From an uncultured Desulfosporosinus sp. (GTDB taxonomy: Bacteria > Bacillota > Desulfitobacteriia > Desulfitobacteriales > Desulfitobacteriaceae), in the NCBI GenBank assembly GCA_927405585.1, contig CAKMJS010000134.1, positions 22,397-86,396 on the forward strand: 64,000 bases of DNA. Reading direction: 5' to 3'. Position numbers and translations under genes: made by a program. Below are positions 34,506 to 43,090 of this stretch, piece after piece. The notes under the pieces were generated by a model that was given only the letters and a program-made list of their open reading frames with translations, had not been told where the DNA came from and did not search any database. Positions within the stretch are counted from its first letter, which is position 1; each line of letters opens with the position of its first letter.

Positions 34506-35436
34506 GATGATCCCCCCTAGTGATTTCTAAGAATTTATCCTCAAGAGATTTTTTCTGAGAATATATCCCATACACATTGATACCCTTACGATTTAGCTCG
34601 GAGTTAATTAAAGCAATGGTTTTTTTGGAAGCCCTAACCTCTAGGCCATCTATATCATTTTTAGCTTCTGAAACTGGTATTTCACTGAATGTGGCAGTGA
34701 TAATCGCTTTTGCTTTGATGAAATTGTCTACTTCGAAGATTGTCGTAACATCATCACCATTTCCTAGAATAAATTCTTTGAGATTCTTTACCTCGATTAA
34801 CTTACCTAGGTTAATCACAGCAATTCTGTCACACATCAACTCCATTTCCGCCAAAAGATGACTTGACACAATTACAGCAACATTTTCTTCTTGGGACAAT
34901 CGCCGGATATATTCCCTTAGTTCGCGAATTCCGGCTGGGTCAAGTCCATTGGTGGGTTCATCTAAAATTAAGATGGACGGCTTGTGGAGCAGTGCTTGGG
35001 CAATACCTAACCTTTGTTTCATTCCTAAAGAATACGTTTTAACCTTATCTTTGAGACGTTGGTCTAAATTCACTAAGGCTGCAACCTCTTGAATGCGCTC
35101 TTTACTAACTCCCGGTGTCATATTTGCAAAATGAACGAGGTTCTGGTAGCCCGTAAGAAATGGGTACAACTCAGGGTTTTCTACTATGGCACCGACATGT
35201 TGGACGGCTACCATATAATCAGAGGAGATACTTTTGCCTTGGATAAAGATCTCTCCTTCAGTGATCGAGATCAATCCAACCAACATGCGGATTGTCGTTG
35301 TTTTTCCCGCGCCGTTCGGTCCTAATAATCCGAATATTTCTCCGCGATTAATGTCAAAGGTTAAATGATCCACGATGGTTTTACCAGAGATTCTTTTTGT
35401 GACATTGATTAATTGAACTGCGGATTTGCTCGACAT
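34483..35436 (-). CDS. ABC transporter ATPase (BcrA-like)
   Basis: The 317-residue ATPase has Walker A GPNGAGKTTT near residue 40, signature YSLGMKQRLGIAQAL near 135, Walker B ILILDEPTNGLDP near 155 and the switch His in VIVSSHLLAEME. A C-terminal domain of about 90 residues follows, usual in BcrA/DrrA drug-export ATPases. AGGAGG lies upstream of the ATG. Partner of the adjacent ABC-2 permease. Confidence 0.92.
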   Translation of the reverse strand: MSSKSAVQLINVTKRISGKTIVDHLTFDINRGEIFGLLGPNGAGKTTTIRMLVGLISITEGEIFIQGKSISSDYMVAVQHVGAIVENPELYPFLTGYQNLVHFANMTPGVSKERIQEVAALVNLDQRLKDKVKTYSLGMKQRLGIAQALLHKPSILILDEPTNGLDPAGIRELREYIRRLSQEENVAVIVSSHLLAEMELMCDRIAVINLGKLIEVKNLKEFILGNGDDVTTIFEVDNFIKAKAIITATFSEIPVSEAKNDIDGLEVRASKKTIALINSELNRKGINVYGIYSQKKSLEDKFLEITRGDHHVKTNSK

Positions 35437-35602
35437 GTTAAACCTCCTCTTCGATCCTAATCGATACTTTGTAAGCGTTATCAGGTCAATTATTTTTAGT
35501 ATGCGTCCTAAAAATAGACTAGTACTTATAAAAAGATTAAGAAAGTATTAACTCTGCTTTGCGAACTAGAGGAAGGTAGACTTCAATTAAGAAGACTAAA
35601 AT

Positions 35603-35652
35603 AATGAAAGAGGCTCTTGTTCAAAAAATGCGACAAGAGCCTCTTTCATTAT
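35603..35652. terminator. Bidirectional terminator between uraA and the ABC exporter region
   Basis: An 18-bp perfect stem, AATGAAAGAGGCTCTTGT (35603-35620) with ACAAGAGCCTCTTTCATT (35633-35650), lies downstream of uraA on the minus strand. It is T-rich on the plus side (ATTCTG) and A/T-rich on the minus side. Confidence 0.8.
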
Positions 35653-35699
35653 TCTGCTTAAACTTATTTTATTACTTTACTTTTCGTTCTCACTTGGAG

Positions 35700-36932
35700 T
35701 TACTTCACGGGGCTTGAAGTTTTGACGGGCTGATCCGGCTCTTTTAGAACTAGATTTAAGGTGATACCGACGACGGTTGCCCAGGCTACTCCGTGTTCAG
35801 GTAACCCGATACCTAGGGCGAAAATGACGGAAGCAAGAATGAGGTTTTTCGTTTCGGAAAAGTCTATTTTAGCTTCGATAAGAGTACGTAATCCTGCTGC
35901 GCCAATCATACCGAAAAGGAGGATCGTGACTCCTCCCATGACGGGTACGGGAATGGACATGATCGCGATTTGTAAGGGGTTCACCATACTGAAGATAATT
36001 GCAAGGATTGCGGCAATCCAGATGTTGAAGGTGCTGTATACTTTTGTTACGGCTAGTACTCCTATGTTCTCACCGTAGGTAGTAACCGGAGGGCCTCCGA
36101 GTAAACTGGCAACGCCAGTAGCCAGACCATTGCCTAGGATGACTCGATGAAAGCCTGGATTTTTAATGGGATCAGAATGGGTAATATTTCCTAAGACAAT
36201 CATATGGCCTAAATCTTCGATGATAGTAACAAGTGCGAGAGGAGCCATTACTAAGATCGCTACTTTATCAAGGCTAGGTAGTACAAAATCACTACCTAAG
36301 GCAACGGGGAAGACAATGATGGATTGAGTGAAGGAAGCAAAAAATGGCGTTAGATCGACAAGTCCCATGAACGCTGAGACGGTATACCCAGCAATAATAG
36401 CGATAAGGATCGGGATAATCTTTAGAAAGCCTTTAGCATAGACGGAAAGCAAGGCTGCAACAGCTAACGTGAAGGCGGCAATATACCAATTCCCAGAGGC
36501 CATATTGGCAGCCACTGGTGTTAAGCTTAAACCGATGATGGCAACAACTGGGCCGGCAACGATGGGAGGAACAATTTTGTGAATCCAGCTTGTCCCAAAG
36601 GCAGCCATGAGAAGATAGAGGATGATATACACGACACCGACTGCTAGTACTCCACCCATAGCCCCAGAAACATTGTTATCAGTCTGTACAAAGGTGGTTA
36701 AGGCCGCAATATAGGCAAATGATGAACCAAGATAAGCGGGCACCCGACTTTTTGTCAATAAAAGGAATATTATGGTACCGATCCCCGAAGAAAGGAGAGC
36801 AACAGATGGGCTTAATCCCGTCAAAAAAGGAACTAGAACTGTAGCGCCAAACATGGCAAAGACGTGTTGCAAGCCGAGAGGGATCGCTTGGGTTAAAGGG
36901 AGTTTTTCGTGAATTTGAACTTCTGTAGACAT
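35700..36932 (-). CDS. uraA: Uracil permease (NCS2 family)
   Basis: The 410-residue transporter has about 14 membrane segments and the NCS2 motifs IPLGLQHVFAMFGATVLVPFLTGL at the N-terminus, the helix with SFAYIAAL, and TTYGENIGVLAVTKVYS near 290 with the substrate-binding Glu. Start is ATG 36932, 6 bases after AGGAGG; an 8-residue longer frame would include the site. A PyrR-type attenuator precedes it, supporting pyrimidine uptake over purine uptake. Confidence 0.93.
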   Translation of the reverse strand: MSTEVQIHEKLPLTQAIPLGLQHVFAMFGATVLVPFLTGLSPSVALLSSGIGTIIFLLLTKSRVPAYLGSSFAYIAALTTFVQTDNNVSGAMGGVLAVGVVYIILYLLMAAFGTSWIHKIVPPIVAGPVVAIIGLSLTPVAANMASGNWYIAAFTLAVAALLSVYAKGFLKIIPILIAIIAGYTVSAFMGLVDLTPFFASFTQSIIVFPVALGSDFVLPSLDKVAILVMAPLALVTIIEDLGHMIVLGNITHSDPIKNPGFHRVILGNGLATGVASLLGGPPVTTYGENIGVLAVTKVYSTFNIWIAAILAIIFSMVNPLQIAIMSIPVPVMGGVTILLFGMIGAAGLRTLIEAKIDFSETKNLILASVIFALGIGLPEHGVAWATVVGITLNLVLKEPDQPVKTSSPVK

Positions 36933-36954
36933 GGTATTCCTCCTCTTTTTAAAC

Positions 36955-37052
36955 AAAAAACCTCTTCCCTGCCCGCAAGCAAGAAAGAGGTGTCCATGTT
37001 TAACTCATGGTTCGCCATTCCCTTCTTAGTCTCACGGGACTAATTTAAAGGT
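36955..37052 (-). promoter_or_regulatory. PyrR-type attenuator leader of uraA
   Basis: Read on the minus strand, the leader contains TTAGTCCCGTGAGACTAAGAAGGG (about 37020-37043), close to the PyrR-binding consensus (a stem capped by AGTCC-N-GNGAG). A terminator hairpin follows: ACCTCTTTC...GGGAAGAGGT plus six Ts, 36955-36991. High UMP bound to PyrR should favour termination. A pyrR gene is not in the window. Confidence 0.8.
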
Positions 37053-37072
37053 ACAAGGATTTACTTGTACTG

Positions 37073-37102
37073 AGCATACCATAATTCATTCTATTTTGAC
37101 AA
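37073..37102 (-). promoter_or_regulatory. Promoter of the uraA leader
   Basis: On the minus strand TTGTCA (37102-37097) and TATGCT (37078-37073) are separated by 18 bases, 20 bases before the PyrR-responsive leader begins. Confidence 0.55.
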
Positions 37103-37126
37103 GAGGGTATCAAAATTTGATATAAT
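37096..37126 (+). promoter_or_regulatory. Divergent promoter sharing its -35 with the uraA promoter
   Basis: TTGACA (37096-37101) and TATAAT (37121-37126) are both consensus hexamers, 19 bases apart. The -35 box overlaps the opposite-strand -35 of uraA. A good ribosome site AAAGGAGG follows at about 37182 but no real frame starts there. This may be the original promoter and leader of priA, now separated from it by the IS607-type element. Confidence 0.6.
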
Positions 37127-37288
37127 GATATTCACAAAGGTCATCCATTGCGATATTAAGATTAGTATGGCTACAAATAAAGGAGGCTAGTAGCTGTTGT
37201 TTAATATCTAGACATTTCTATTTAATTATAAACATTTCTACTGTGATTAGTTGTTGTATGTGGTAAAATATAGTAGAGGTGACTAAGA

Positions 37289-37978
37289 ATGCAAAATAAT
37301 TTAATAGATATAAGTGAAGCATCTCAACGGTTGGGTGTTACAATAGCAACTCTTCGACGGTGGGATACATCGGGTAAACTAAAATCGGTGAGAACTTTTG
37401 GAAATCATCGGCGCTACCGACTTGAAGAAATTGAAGCTCTTGTTAATCCCACCGTCGATGTGCCATCGACACAGAAAAGGGCCTTTATTTATTGTCGAGT
37501 TTCCACTAAAAAACAACAAGAAAGTGGCAATCTTCAACGACAACGAGACCGTTTAATCCAGTATTGCCAGGATAAGCATTACACGGTGGTTACCCTATAT
37601 GAAGAAGTCGCTAGTGGACTTAATGACCATCGCAGGGAACTTACGAAACTGTTAAGAAATTTAAGTGATGTTGATGTTGTTGTGGTGGAGTCTGCTGATA
37701 GATTGGCTCGGTTTGGCTACTCATATCTAAAGGAATCCGCAGCATCTTTCAACGTCGAGATTGAAACGATTGAACAAGGTGTGAAGTTGCAACCGAATGA
37801 AGAAATGGTCAATGACTTAGTGAGTATTGTCACCTGTTTTAGTGCAAGACTCTACGGTGCCAGGGGTGGAAGAAAGCTCAAGAAGACGATTGTACAAACC
37901 TTAGAGAAACTGGAACAGAATAGAGGTGAGCCCGATGAAAACGACGATGAAAGCGATTCTAATAGACCTCACAAGTGA
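37289..37978 (+). CDS. tnpA: IS607-family serine recombinase TnpA
   Basis: The 229-residue transposase has an N-terminal MerR-type helix-turn-helix (ISEASQRLGVTIATLRRWDTSG, residues 8-29, then GNHRRYR) and a resolvase-type catalytic domain starting AFIYCRVSTKKQQ near residue 66, with the nucleophilic Ser in RVS. That N-to-C order is diagnostic of IS607 TnpA. GAGGTGACTAAGA precedes the ATG. Both catalytic regions look intact, so it may be active. Confidence 0.93.
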   Translation: MQNNLIDISEASQRLGVTIATLRRWDTSGKLKSVRTFGNHRRYRLEEIEALVNPTVDVPSTQKRAFIYCRVSTKKQQESGNLQRQRDRLIQYCQDKHYTVVTLYEEVASGLNDHRRELTKLLRNLSDVDVVVVESADRLARFGYSYLKESAASFNVEIETIEQGVKLQPNEEMVNDLVSIVTCFSARLYGARGGRKLKKTIVQTLEKLEQNRGEPDENDDESDSNRPHK

Positions 37979-39389
37979 GCAAAAGGCGCTACTAGATCAC
38001 ATGATGCTCGTTTTCTGTACGGCAGTTCGCTACTCATTCAAGCGACAACTCGAAGGTCAGGTGATCGGTGATCTGGAGAGGGTTGTGGCGCATAAGTACA
38101 ATTTGAATATACGACAAGCTAAAGACGCTGTGGAATCGGCGAGGCAGACTATTGTGTCACAGCATGTACTCGTCAAGCTCTACCATGAAGACTATACGAA
38201 AAAGGCTGAGGCACTTGTTAAGAAACTTAAAAACCCGAAGCTATCTGTTCGCAAGGTCAAAGCATTAACTTCAAAATTAGCAAAACGTCAGCGCAAGCTA
38301 AGCTATTGGACGGTGTTCAAAGAGAGTAAGACCTTTCCGCCGGTTACGTTTGGCACTAAAGAAATGTTTCTTAGGCGGTGCAAAGGTTTGATCACAAAGA
38401 AGGAATGGAACGACCGCAGGAACAACCGTTTTTACAGTCGTGGTGATAAATCGAAGGGCGGAAATCCGAATTTAAGGGTAGTCTTTAAGGAGGAAGCTAG
38501 TTTTTTGGAAGTCTCTACGTTTGAAAAGACACCCAAGAATAGAGCAATCAAAGTACTAATTCCGATTTACCTACCTCAAAAACTGTCTAAGAAGACTGGT
38601 AATGTCAACGGCATTCCTTATAGGCAATTGTTTATAGATTCGTTAGAACGAGGTGAAGCCTACCAAGTGGAGTTACTTAAACGAGAAGGCAAATATTATG
38701 CTCACATTACGTTTGATGAACTTGAAGCGAAGGTTATCTATACTGGACACCTCAGTGCGATTGGTACCGATACAAATCCCAATGGATTTGGACTCACCGA
38801 GGTTGGTATCAATGGCAACTACAAGTGCCACACCTATTTAAAGCAGCATGAATTAACCTTCTGTCGCGGTAATCGGCGGACAAACTTATGTGGTGAGCTT
38901 GTAGCTCAGGCAGTTGACAAGGCAGAGAAACATCATTGCGGGATGGCTACGGAGAACTTGAAGTTTAAGGACGACCTTGATGTAGCAAGTAAGTTGGCGA
39001 GAGTAAATCATCAGTTTGTTTATTCAACGCTACTTCAAATGTTGGAACGACGATGCCTACGCCATGGTGTTGAATTTATTAAAGTAAAGCCTCAATTCAC
39101 AAGTAAAATTGGTTTGTATAAGTATTGTCACCAGTACGGTTTAGCTGTTCACAATGGTGCTGCCTTAGTTATTGCAAGACGAAGTTACGGTTTAAAAGAA
39201 GCTGTACCAAAACTTCTTCAGGATAAATTAATACTTGAGAAAAAACTGGTCGCTTTTAAAAAAATGAACGCATGGGGTCAGTGGAGTGAAATTAGTAAAC
39301 AAGTAACGAAATTGTTTAAGAAACGAAAGGAAGTGAACACGCCTGGTTTATGGCTAGTGCGTAGGAAAGAACTACTGGGGATTGCTTAA
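37935..39389 (+). CDS. tnpB: TnpB RNA-guided nuclease of the IS607-type element
   Basis: The 484-residue protein starts at ATG 37935 (AGAGGTG 8 bases upstream), overlapping tnpA by 44 bases. The RuvC-like fold shows an Asp in AIGTDTNPNGFG near residue 280 and a Glu in MATENLKF near 335. At the third RuvC position, where DxNAA is usual, the sequence reads VHNGAALVIARR, with His in place of Asp. The CxxC zinc ribbon of typical TnpB is absent. I recall related large TnpB proteins with VHxAAA at this place, so it may be a lineage feature rather than inactivation. Confidence 0.85.
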   Translation: MKTTMKAILIDLTSEQKALLDHMMLVFCTAVRYSFKRQLEGQVIGDLERVVAHKYNLNIRQAKDAVESARQTIVSQHVLVKLYHEDYTKKAEALVKKLKNPKLSVRKVKALTSKLAKRQRKLSYWTVFKESKTFPPVTFGTKEMFLRRCKGLITKKEWNDRRNNRFYSRGDKSKGGNPNLRVVFKEEASFLEVSTFEKTPKNRAIKVLIPIYLPQKLSKKTGNVNGIPYRQLFIDSLERGEAYQVELLKREGKYYAHITFDELEAKVIYTGHLSAIGTDTNPNGFGLTEVGINGNYKCHTYLKQHELTFCRGNRRTNLCGELVAQAVDKAEKHHCGMATENLKFKDDLDVASKLARVNHQFVYSTLLQMLERRCLRHGVEFIKVKPQFTSKIGLYKYCHQYGLAVHNGAALVIARRSYGLKEAVPKLLQDKLILEKKLVAFKKMNAWGQWSEISKQVTKLFKKRKEVNTPGLWLVRRKELLGIA

Positions 39390-39625
39390 CAATTGAACTT
39401 AAAATAAACCACTGCATAAGTACACTTAGTTGAAAGGCTTGTGCGGAGTGACCTTTAAGGGCGACTAACAGTCGCACATCTGGTGTACTAATGGATGTCG
39501 TGCTCCATAGGCGTTACGGATGTTTGATACGAAAGTATTAACCCTAGTAGCTGAATCCTGTGAAGCTACCACTTTGTTTAGTCGGCAAAGTGAAGATACT
39601 GGGCAAATGTATAGAATTGTTCAGT
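39390..39625 (+). ncRNA. Probable omega-RNA (TnpB guide scaffold) region
   Basis: The non-coding stretch after tnpB is rich in stem-loops: GGGCGACTAACAGTCGCAC (39460-39478), GATACGAAAGTATT (39527-39540), GTAGCTGAATCCTGTGAAGCTAC (39549-39571) and CACTTTGTTTAGTCGGCAAAGTG (39571-39593). In TnpB systems the scaffold ends at the element's right end and the guide is read from the flank, here the priA upstream sequence. Boundaries are uncertain. Confidence 0.6.
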
Positions 39626-39646
39626 ATTTAGAAACCAGGCGTCATA

Positions 39647-41947
39647 ATGTTAAGCTATGCTGAAGTCTTAGTTGATGTAGCAAATCGGCGCCTAGATCAA
39701 AGTTATCATTATCTTATTCCTGAACTACTTGACGTTAAGATAGGGATGCGGGTTCTTGTTTCACTCCAGAACCGCAAGGTTCAGGGGCTTGTTGTGAATG
39801 TGACAAATGAGCTACCCTATGAACTGGCATTAGTGACGATCAAACCTGTCTTAGAGCGTATGGACAAAGATAGCCTAATCCCTCCAGACCTAATTGAACT
39901 AGCCCATTGGTTAGCTCAAACGACCATTTGCTCAATTGCTCAAAGCCTACATACGGTTTGGCCGCTTCTCAATGGAAAAGTGGAAGAGTGGGTTATTCCC
40001 TTGGCGTCCCTTAAGGATGCGGATGTTCAGACCTTACAATGGCTAGATCCAGATGCCTTCCGAGCGATGAATGTAATTAACCGAGCACGGAGTAAAGCGA
40101 TTGCCCTAAATACCTTTATTAAGCGAGCGGATATTTCCGGTACAACCCTCGAGAAGCTGATCCAACAAGGGTGGATTAAAAAGGAAGCGCGCTTTGTATC
40201 GATAGGGAAAGGGGCTGTGAAGAAAGGAACCTTGGGTGAGGATCCTTTAGTGAAATCGCTTAACCAAGAAAACGGGGCAAATGGGCCTGAGAATCGAACA
40301 GGTCGAACGTATGAATTAACGAGGGAGCAAGCGACAGCGGTGAAGAGCGTGGTGGCTTCTTTAGAAGAAGGCTCGTCCCATACTATTCTGTTGCATGGTG
40401 TGACGGGTAGTGGTAAAACGGATGTTTATCGTGATTTGATAGCGCATGTCATTGCACAAGGCGGAGACGCAATTCTTCTTGTTCCAGAAATTTCTCTAAC
40501 CTCACAAGTTGCTCGGTATTTTGAGACCCAATTCGGCGACCAAGTCATTATTTTGCACTCTGGGTTACGACCAAGAGAGAAAATGAAAGCTTGGGAGGAT
40601 ATTTTGGCAGGTGATAAGCGGATTGTGATTGGAGCTCGTTCTGCAGTGTTTGCACCGCTACTGAATTTGCGGCTGATCATTTTGGATGAGGAACATGATG
40701 GCGCCTATAAACAAGATGAGAATCCCAAATATCATGCGCGAGACGTCGCTCGCAAACGCATGGAACAGCTCAAAGGAGTCGTTTTGCTTGGTAGTGCAAC
40801 ACCATCCTTGGAGGCCTATGCTGCGGCACAATCAGGTAAAATTCGTATGCTAACAATGACTCGTCGGATTGGGGAAAGTACCCTGCCCCCGGTTGAGATC
40901 GTGGATATGAGGGAAGAACTAATAGGGGGAAACCGAAGTGTGTTTTCCCTTCTGCTGCAACAAAAGCTGCGGGAAAGGATAGAGCGGGGCGAGCAAGCAA
41001 TGCTCTTTCTGAATCGTAGAGGGTACTCGACTTTTGTAGCTTGTCGAGAATGTGGCTACGTGGTCAGTTGTCCCAATTGTGATATAACCTTGACGTATCA
41101 TAGCCAAGGACAGGCCATGCGCTGTCATTATTGTAACCACACAGAACTTCCTCCCCTTACGTGTCCAAAATGTGCTAGCCGGTATATCAGGTTTTTTGGG
41201 CAGGGAACGCAGCGTGTCGAAGAGGAGTTGCAAGGGTTGCTTCCAGAGGTGTCCATATTGCGATTGGATTTCGATACCACCCGCTCTGGAGAAGCGCATC
41301 GAACAATTTTGGCACGTTTCCGCCGTCAAGAAGCGTCTATTCTAGTTGGAACGCAAATGATGGCTAAAGGACTTGATTTTCCAAATGTCACCTTGGTGGG
41401 GGTGGTTGCTGCTGATCAAACGCTCAATATGCCTGATTTTCGGGCGAGAGAACGGACCTTTCAACTGTTAACCCAGGTTGCAGGTCGAGCGGGACGGAGC
41501 ACTAAGCCGGGTGAGGTTATTATACAGACCTATTCCCCGACTGATGGTGCTATTCTGAGAGCTGCTCAGCACGATTACCAAGGGTTTTTTTGGGAAGAAA
41601 TTCGTTATCGAAAAGAACGTAACTATCCGCCGTATACTCATATTGTTCGTGTCTTGTTGCTACATGAAAAAGAGGATCGGGTTATAAAAGGAGCCAACGA
41701 TTTAGAAGCATGTCTTAAGCAAGGAATACAAGACCTAAAATTTAGAAAAAATGAAATAGACATCCTTGGACCTGCACCTGCTGTATTAACTAGGCTTAAG
41801 AATCAATGGCGATGGCAGATATCGGTTAAAGGTAGACGTCTGGATCTACTCAGGGCGTTTTTACATCAAGGAGTCCAACGTTTTTACAAAGGTCCAGCCA
41901 GTAGTGGAATTATATTGAACATTGAGGTCGATCCACTCTCGAGTTAA
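39647..41947 (+). CDS. priA: Primosomal replication restart helicase PriA
   Basis: The 766-residue helicase reloads the replisome at stalled forks. Visible: N-terminal 3'-binding domain (YAEVLVDVANRRLDQSYHY), Walker A GVTGSGKTDVY near 255, DEEH near 348, and the zinc-binding cysteine set CRECGYVVSCPNC... CHYCNH... CPKC near 468-510. QVAGRAGR motif VI follows near 610. No good ribosome site precedes the ATG (aaaccaggcgtcat). The start is directly after the IS607-type element, consistent with loss of its original leader. Confidence 0.95.
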   Translation: MLSYAEVLVDVANRRLDQSYHYLIPELLDVKIGMRVLVSLQNRKVQGLVVNVTNELPYELALVTIKPVLERMDKDSLIPPDLIELAHWLAQTTICSIAQSLHTVWPLLNGKVEEWVIPLASLKDADVQTLQWLDPDAFRAMNVINRARSKAIALNTFIKRADISGTTLEKLIQQGWIKKEARFVSIGKGAVKKGTLGEDPLVKSLNQENGANGPENRTGRTYELTREQATAVKSVVASLEEGSSHTILLHGVTGSGKTDVYRDLIAHVIAQGGDAILLVPEISLTSQVARYFETQFGDQVIILHSGLRPREKMKAWEDILAGDKRIVIGARSAVFAPLLNLRLIILDEEHDGAYKQDENPKYHARDVARKRMEQLKGVVLLGSATPSLEAYAAAQSGKIRMLTMTRRIGESTLPPVEIVDMREELIGGNRSVFSLLLQQKLRERIERGEQAMLFLNRRGYSTFVACRECGYVVSCPNCDITLTYHSQGQAMRCHYCNHTELPPLTCPKCASRYIRFFGQGTQRVEEELQGLLPEVSILRLDFDTTRSGEAHRTILARFRRQEASILVGTQMMAKGLDFPNVTLVGVVAADQTLNMPDFRARERTFQLLTQVAGRAGRSTKPGEVIIQTYSPTDGAILRAAQHDYQGFFWEEIRYRKERNYPPYTHIVRVLLLHEKEDRVIKGANDLEACLKQGIQDLKFRKNEIDILGPAPAVLTRLKNQWRWQISVKGRRLDLLRAFLHQGVQRFYKGPASSGIILNIEVDPLSS

Positions 41948-42105
41948 ACTTTTAGCTTACTGATAGTTTAACAAAACATATACATAGATGACTATCTTCT
42001 AACATTTAGATCTCCTCGACTTAGGGGCTAGTCATAGGATACAATAATAAATGATACACTTATGCATGTTTTACGATGCGCGAAGCAAGATTAGGAGTTC
42101 GCAGA

Positions 42106-42186
42106 CATCAAGCATCAAGCATTAAGAACTAGGAATCAGGAATCAAACCTCTAATAGAGTTCGAGCCTCGCTTTCGCGTATCGCAC
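42106..42186 (+). repeat. Degenerate 7-bp repeat arrays upstream of def
   Basis: CATCAAG CATCAAG CATTAAG AACTAGG AATCAGG AATCAAA occupies 42106-42147, and GTTCGAG CCTCGCT TTCGCGT ATCGCAC occupies 42159-42186. They are in the 265-base priA-def gap, which shows no other signal. Confidence 0.65.
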
Positions 42187-42212
42187 TTTGAGTAGAAGGG
42201 AGTTATAAGTCA

Positions 42213-42665
42213 ATGGCTGTATATAAGATTGTAGAAATCGGTGCAGAAGTATTGCGTGAAAAGGCAAAAGAGGTCAAAGAGGTAAATCCGTCCATAATAA
42301 AACTCTTAGACAACATGATAGATACTATGCACGCCGCCGATGGGGTTGGTTTAGCGGCCCCTCAAATAGGGGTCTCCAAGCGAGTCGTCGTTGTAAAAGT
42401 GGACGATGTACTGGTGGAACTCATTAATCCGGTTATTTTAGAAAAAGAGGGAGAGAACAGTGCTGAGGAAGGGTGCCTGAGTATCCCAAATATTACGGGA
42501 GATGTGATTCGAGCTGCTAAAATACGTGTTCAGGGCCTAAATCGTCAAGGCGAAATGATGGACATTCAGACAGAGCGATTGTTGGCGAGAGCGTTACAAC
42601 ATGAAATTGATCACCTTGAGGGAATACTGTTTGTCGATGTTGCCAAGCAAACTTACCGAAGCTGA
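42213..42665 (+). CDS. def: Peptide deformylase
   Basis: The 150-residue metalloenzyme removes the N-formyl group from new proteins. All three motifs are present: GVGLAAPQIG near 43, EGCLSIPN near 87 and QHEIDHLEG near 130, giving the Cys and two His metal ligands. It pairs functionally with fmt, the next gene, usually directly adjacent, but here separated by 425 bases of repeats. GAAGGGAG lies upstream. Confidence 0.96.
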   Translation: MAVYKIVEIGAEVLREKAKEVKEVNPSIIKLLDNMIDTMHAADGVGLAAPQIGVSKRVVVVKVDDVLVELINPVILEKEGENSAEEGCLSIPNITGDVIRAAKIRVQGLNRQGEMMDIQTERLLARALQHEIDHLEGILFVDVAKQTYRS

Positions 42666-42666
42666 G

Positions 42667-43000
42667 TCGGAGCGCTTATCTGTATGCGAATGCACGTTAC
42701 GCCGCTGCTCGGAGCGCTTATCTGCACGCGAATGCACGTTACGCCGCTGGTCGGAGCGCTTATCTGCACGCGGATGCACGTTACGCCGCTGACAAGCTGG
42801 ACAGTTCGCGAGCGCGTCCGAACCTCTGGGTCGGAGCGCTGTTCTACACGCATCTGCGAGTTGCACCGCTGACAAGCTGGACGATTCGCGAGCGCGTCCG
42901 AACCTCTGGGCAAACTGAATGTGCGACCTGCGGCGCGCTACGGGACGCGAAACGTCGGCGCTTGTCTGTACCGCGGCTCCACTGACGCATCCGCTTAGTA
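42667..43000. repeat. GC-rich tandem array of 42-bp units
   Basis: Three 42-bp units (42667-42708, 42709-42750, 42751-42792; 2-4 differences each) are followed by a 38-bp block (42793-42830), a more diverged fourth unit (42831-42872) and a second copy of the 38-bp block (42873-42910). A faint fifth unit begins near 42952. Units start TCGGAGCGC and end CCGCTG. Clearly more GC-rich than the neighbouring genes. It occupies most of the def-fmt gap. Confidence 0.9.
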
Positions 43001-43043
43001 GAAAAGCGCTCCTTGGGCTGGTTGCGAACGATGGACTAAGACG

Positions 43044-43078
43044 ACGAACATCGAACATCGAACCTCGAACTTCGAGTA
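43044..43078 (+). repeat. Five-unit 7-bp array before fmt
   Basis: ACGAACA TCGAACA TCGAACC TCGAACT TCGAGTA, immediately before the fmt ribosome site. It is nearly identical in unit order to the array inside fmt at 43878-43912. Confidence 0.85.
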
Positions 43079-43090
43079 GGGGGATTGAGT

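Larger units (their letters stand above)
37190..39640 (+). mobile_element. IS607-type insertion sequence with TnpA and TnpB
   Basis: The element carries a MerR-HTH/serine recombinase TnpA and a large TnpB, overlapping, followed by about 230 bases of structured non-coding sequence. Exact ends are not seen because IS607 elements lack terminal inverted repeats; 37190 and 39640 are estimates set by the orphan ribosome site on the left and the priA start on the right. Confidence 0.75.

Noticed and set aside
40426..41329. Minus-strand frames of 76-136 codons within priA
   Set aside because: Priority of a strongly supported helicase in the other strand; no start signals and no recognisable domains.
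42667..42910. Possible CRISPR array
   Set aside because: Units are directly abutting 42-mers without unique spacers, and the 38-bp blocks are themselves repeated. No cas genes in the window.
42594..43058. Minus-strand frame of 154 codons across the 42-bp repeats, and two plus-strand frames there
   Set aside because: The frames exist only because the repeat unit is a multiple of 3. They overlap def, lack ribosome sites, and the residues are repetitive and arginine/serine-rich.
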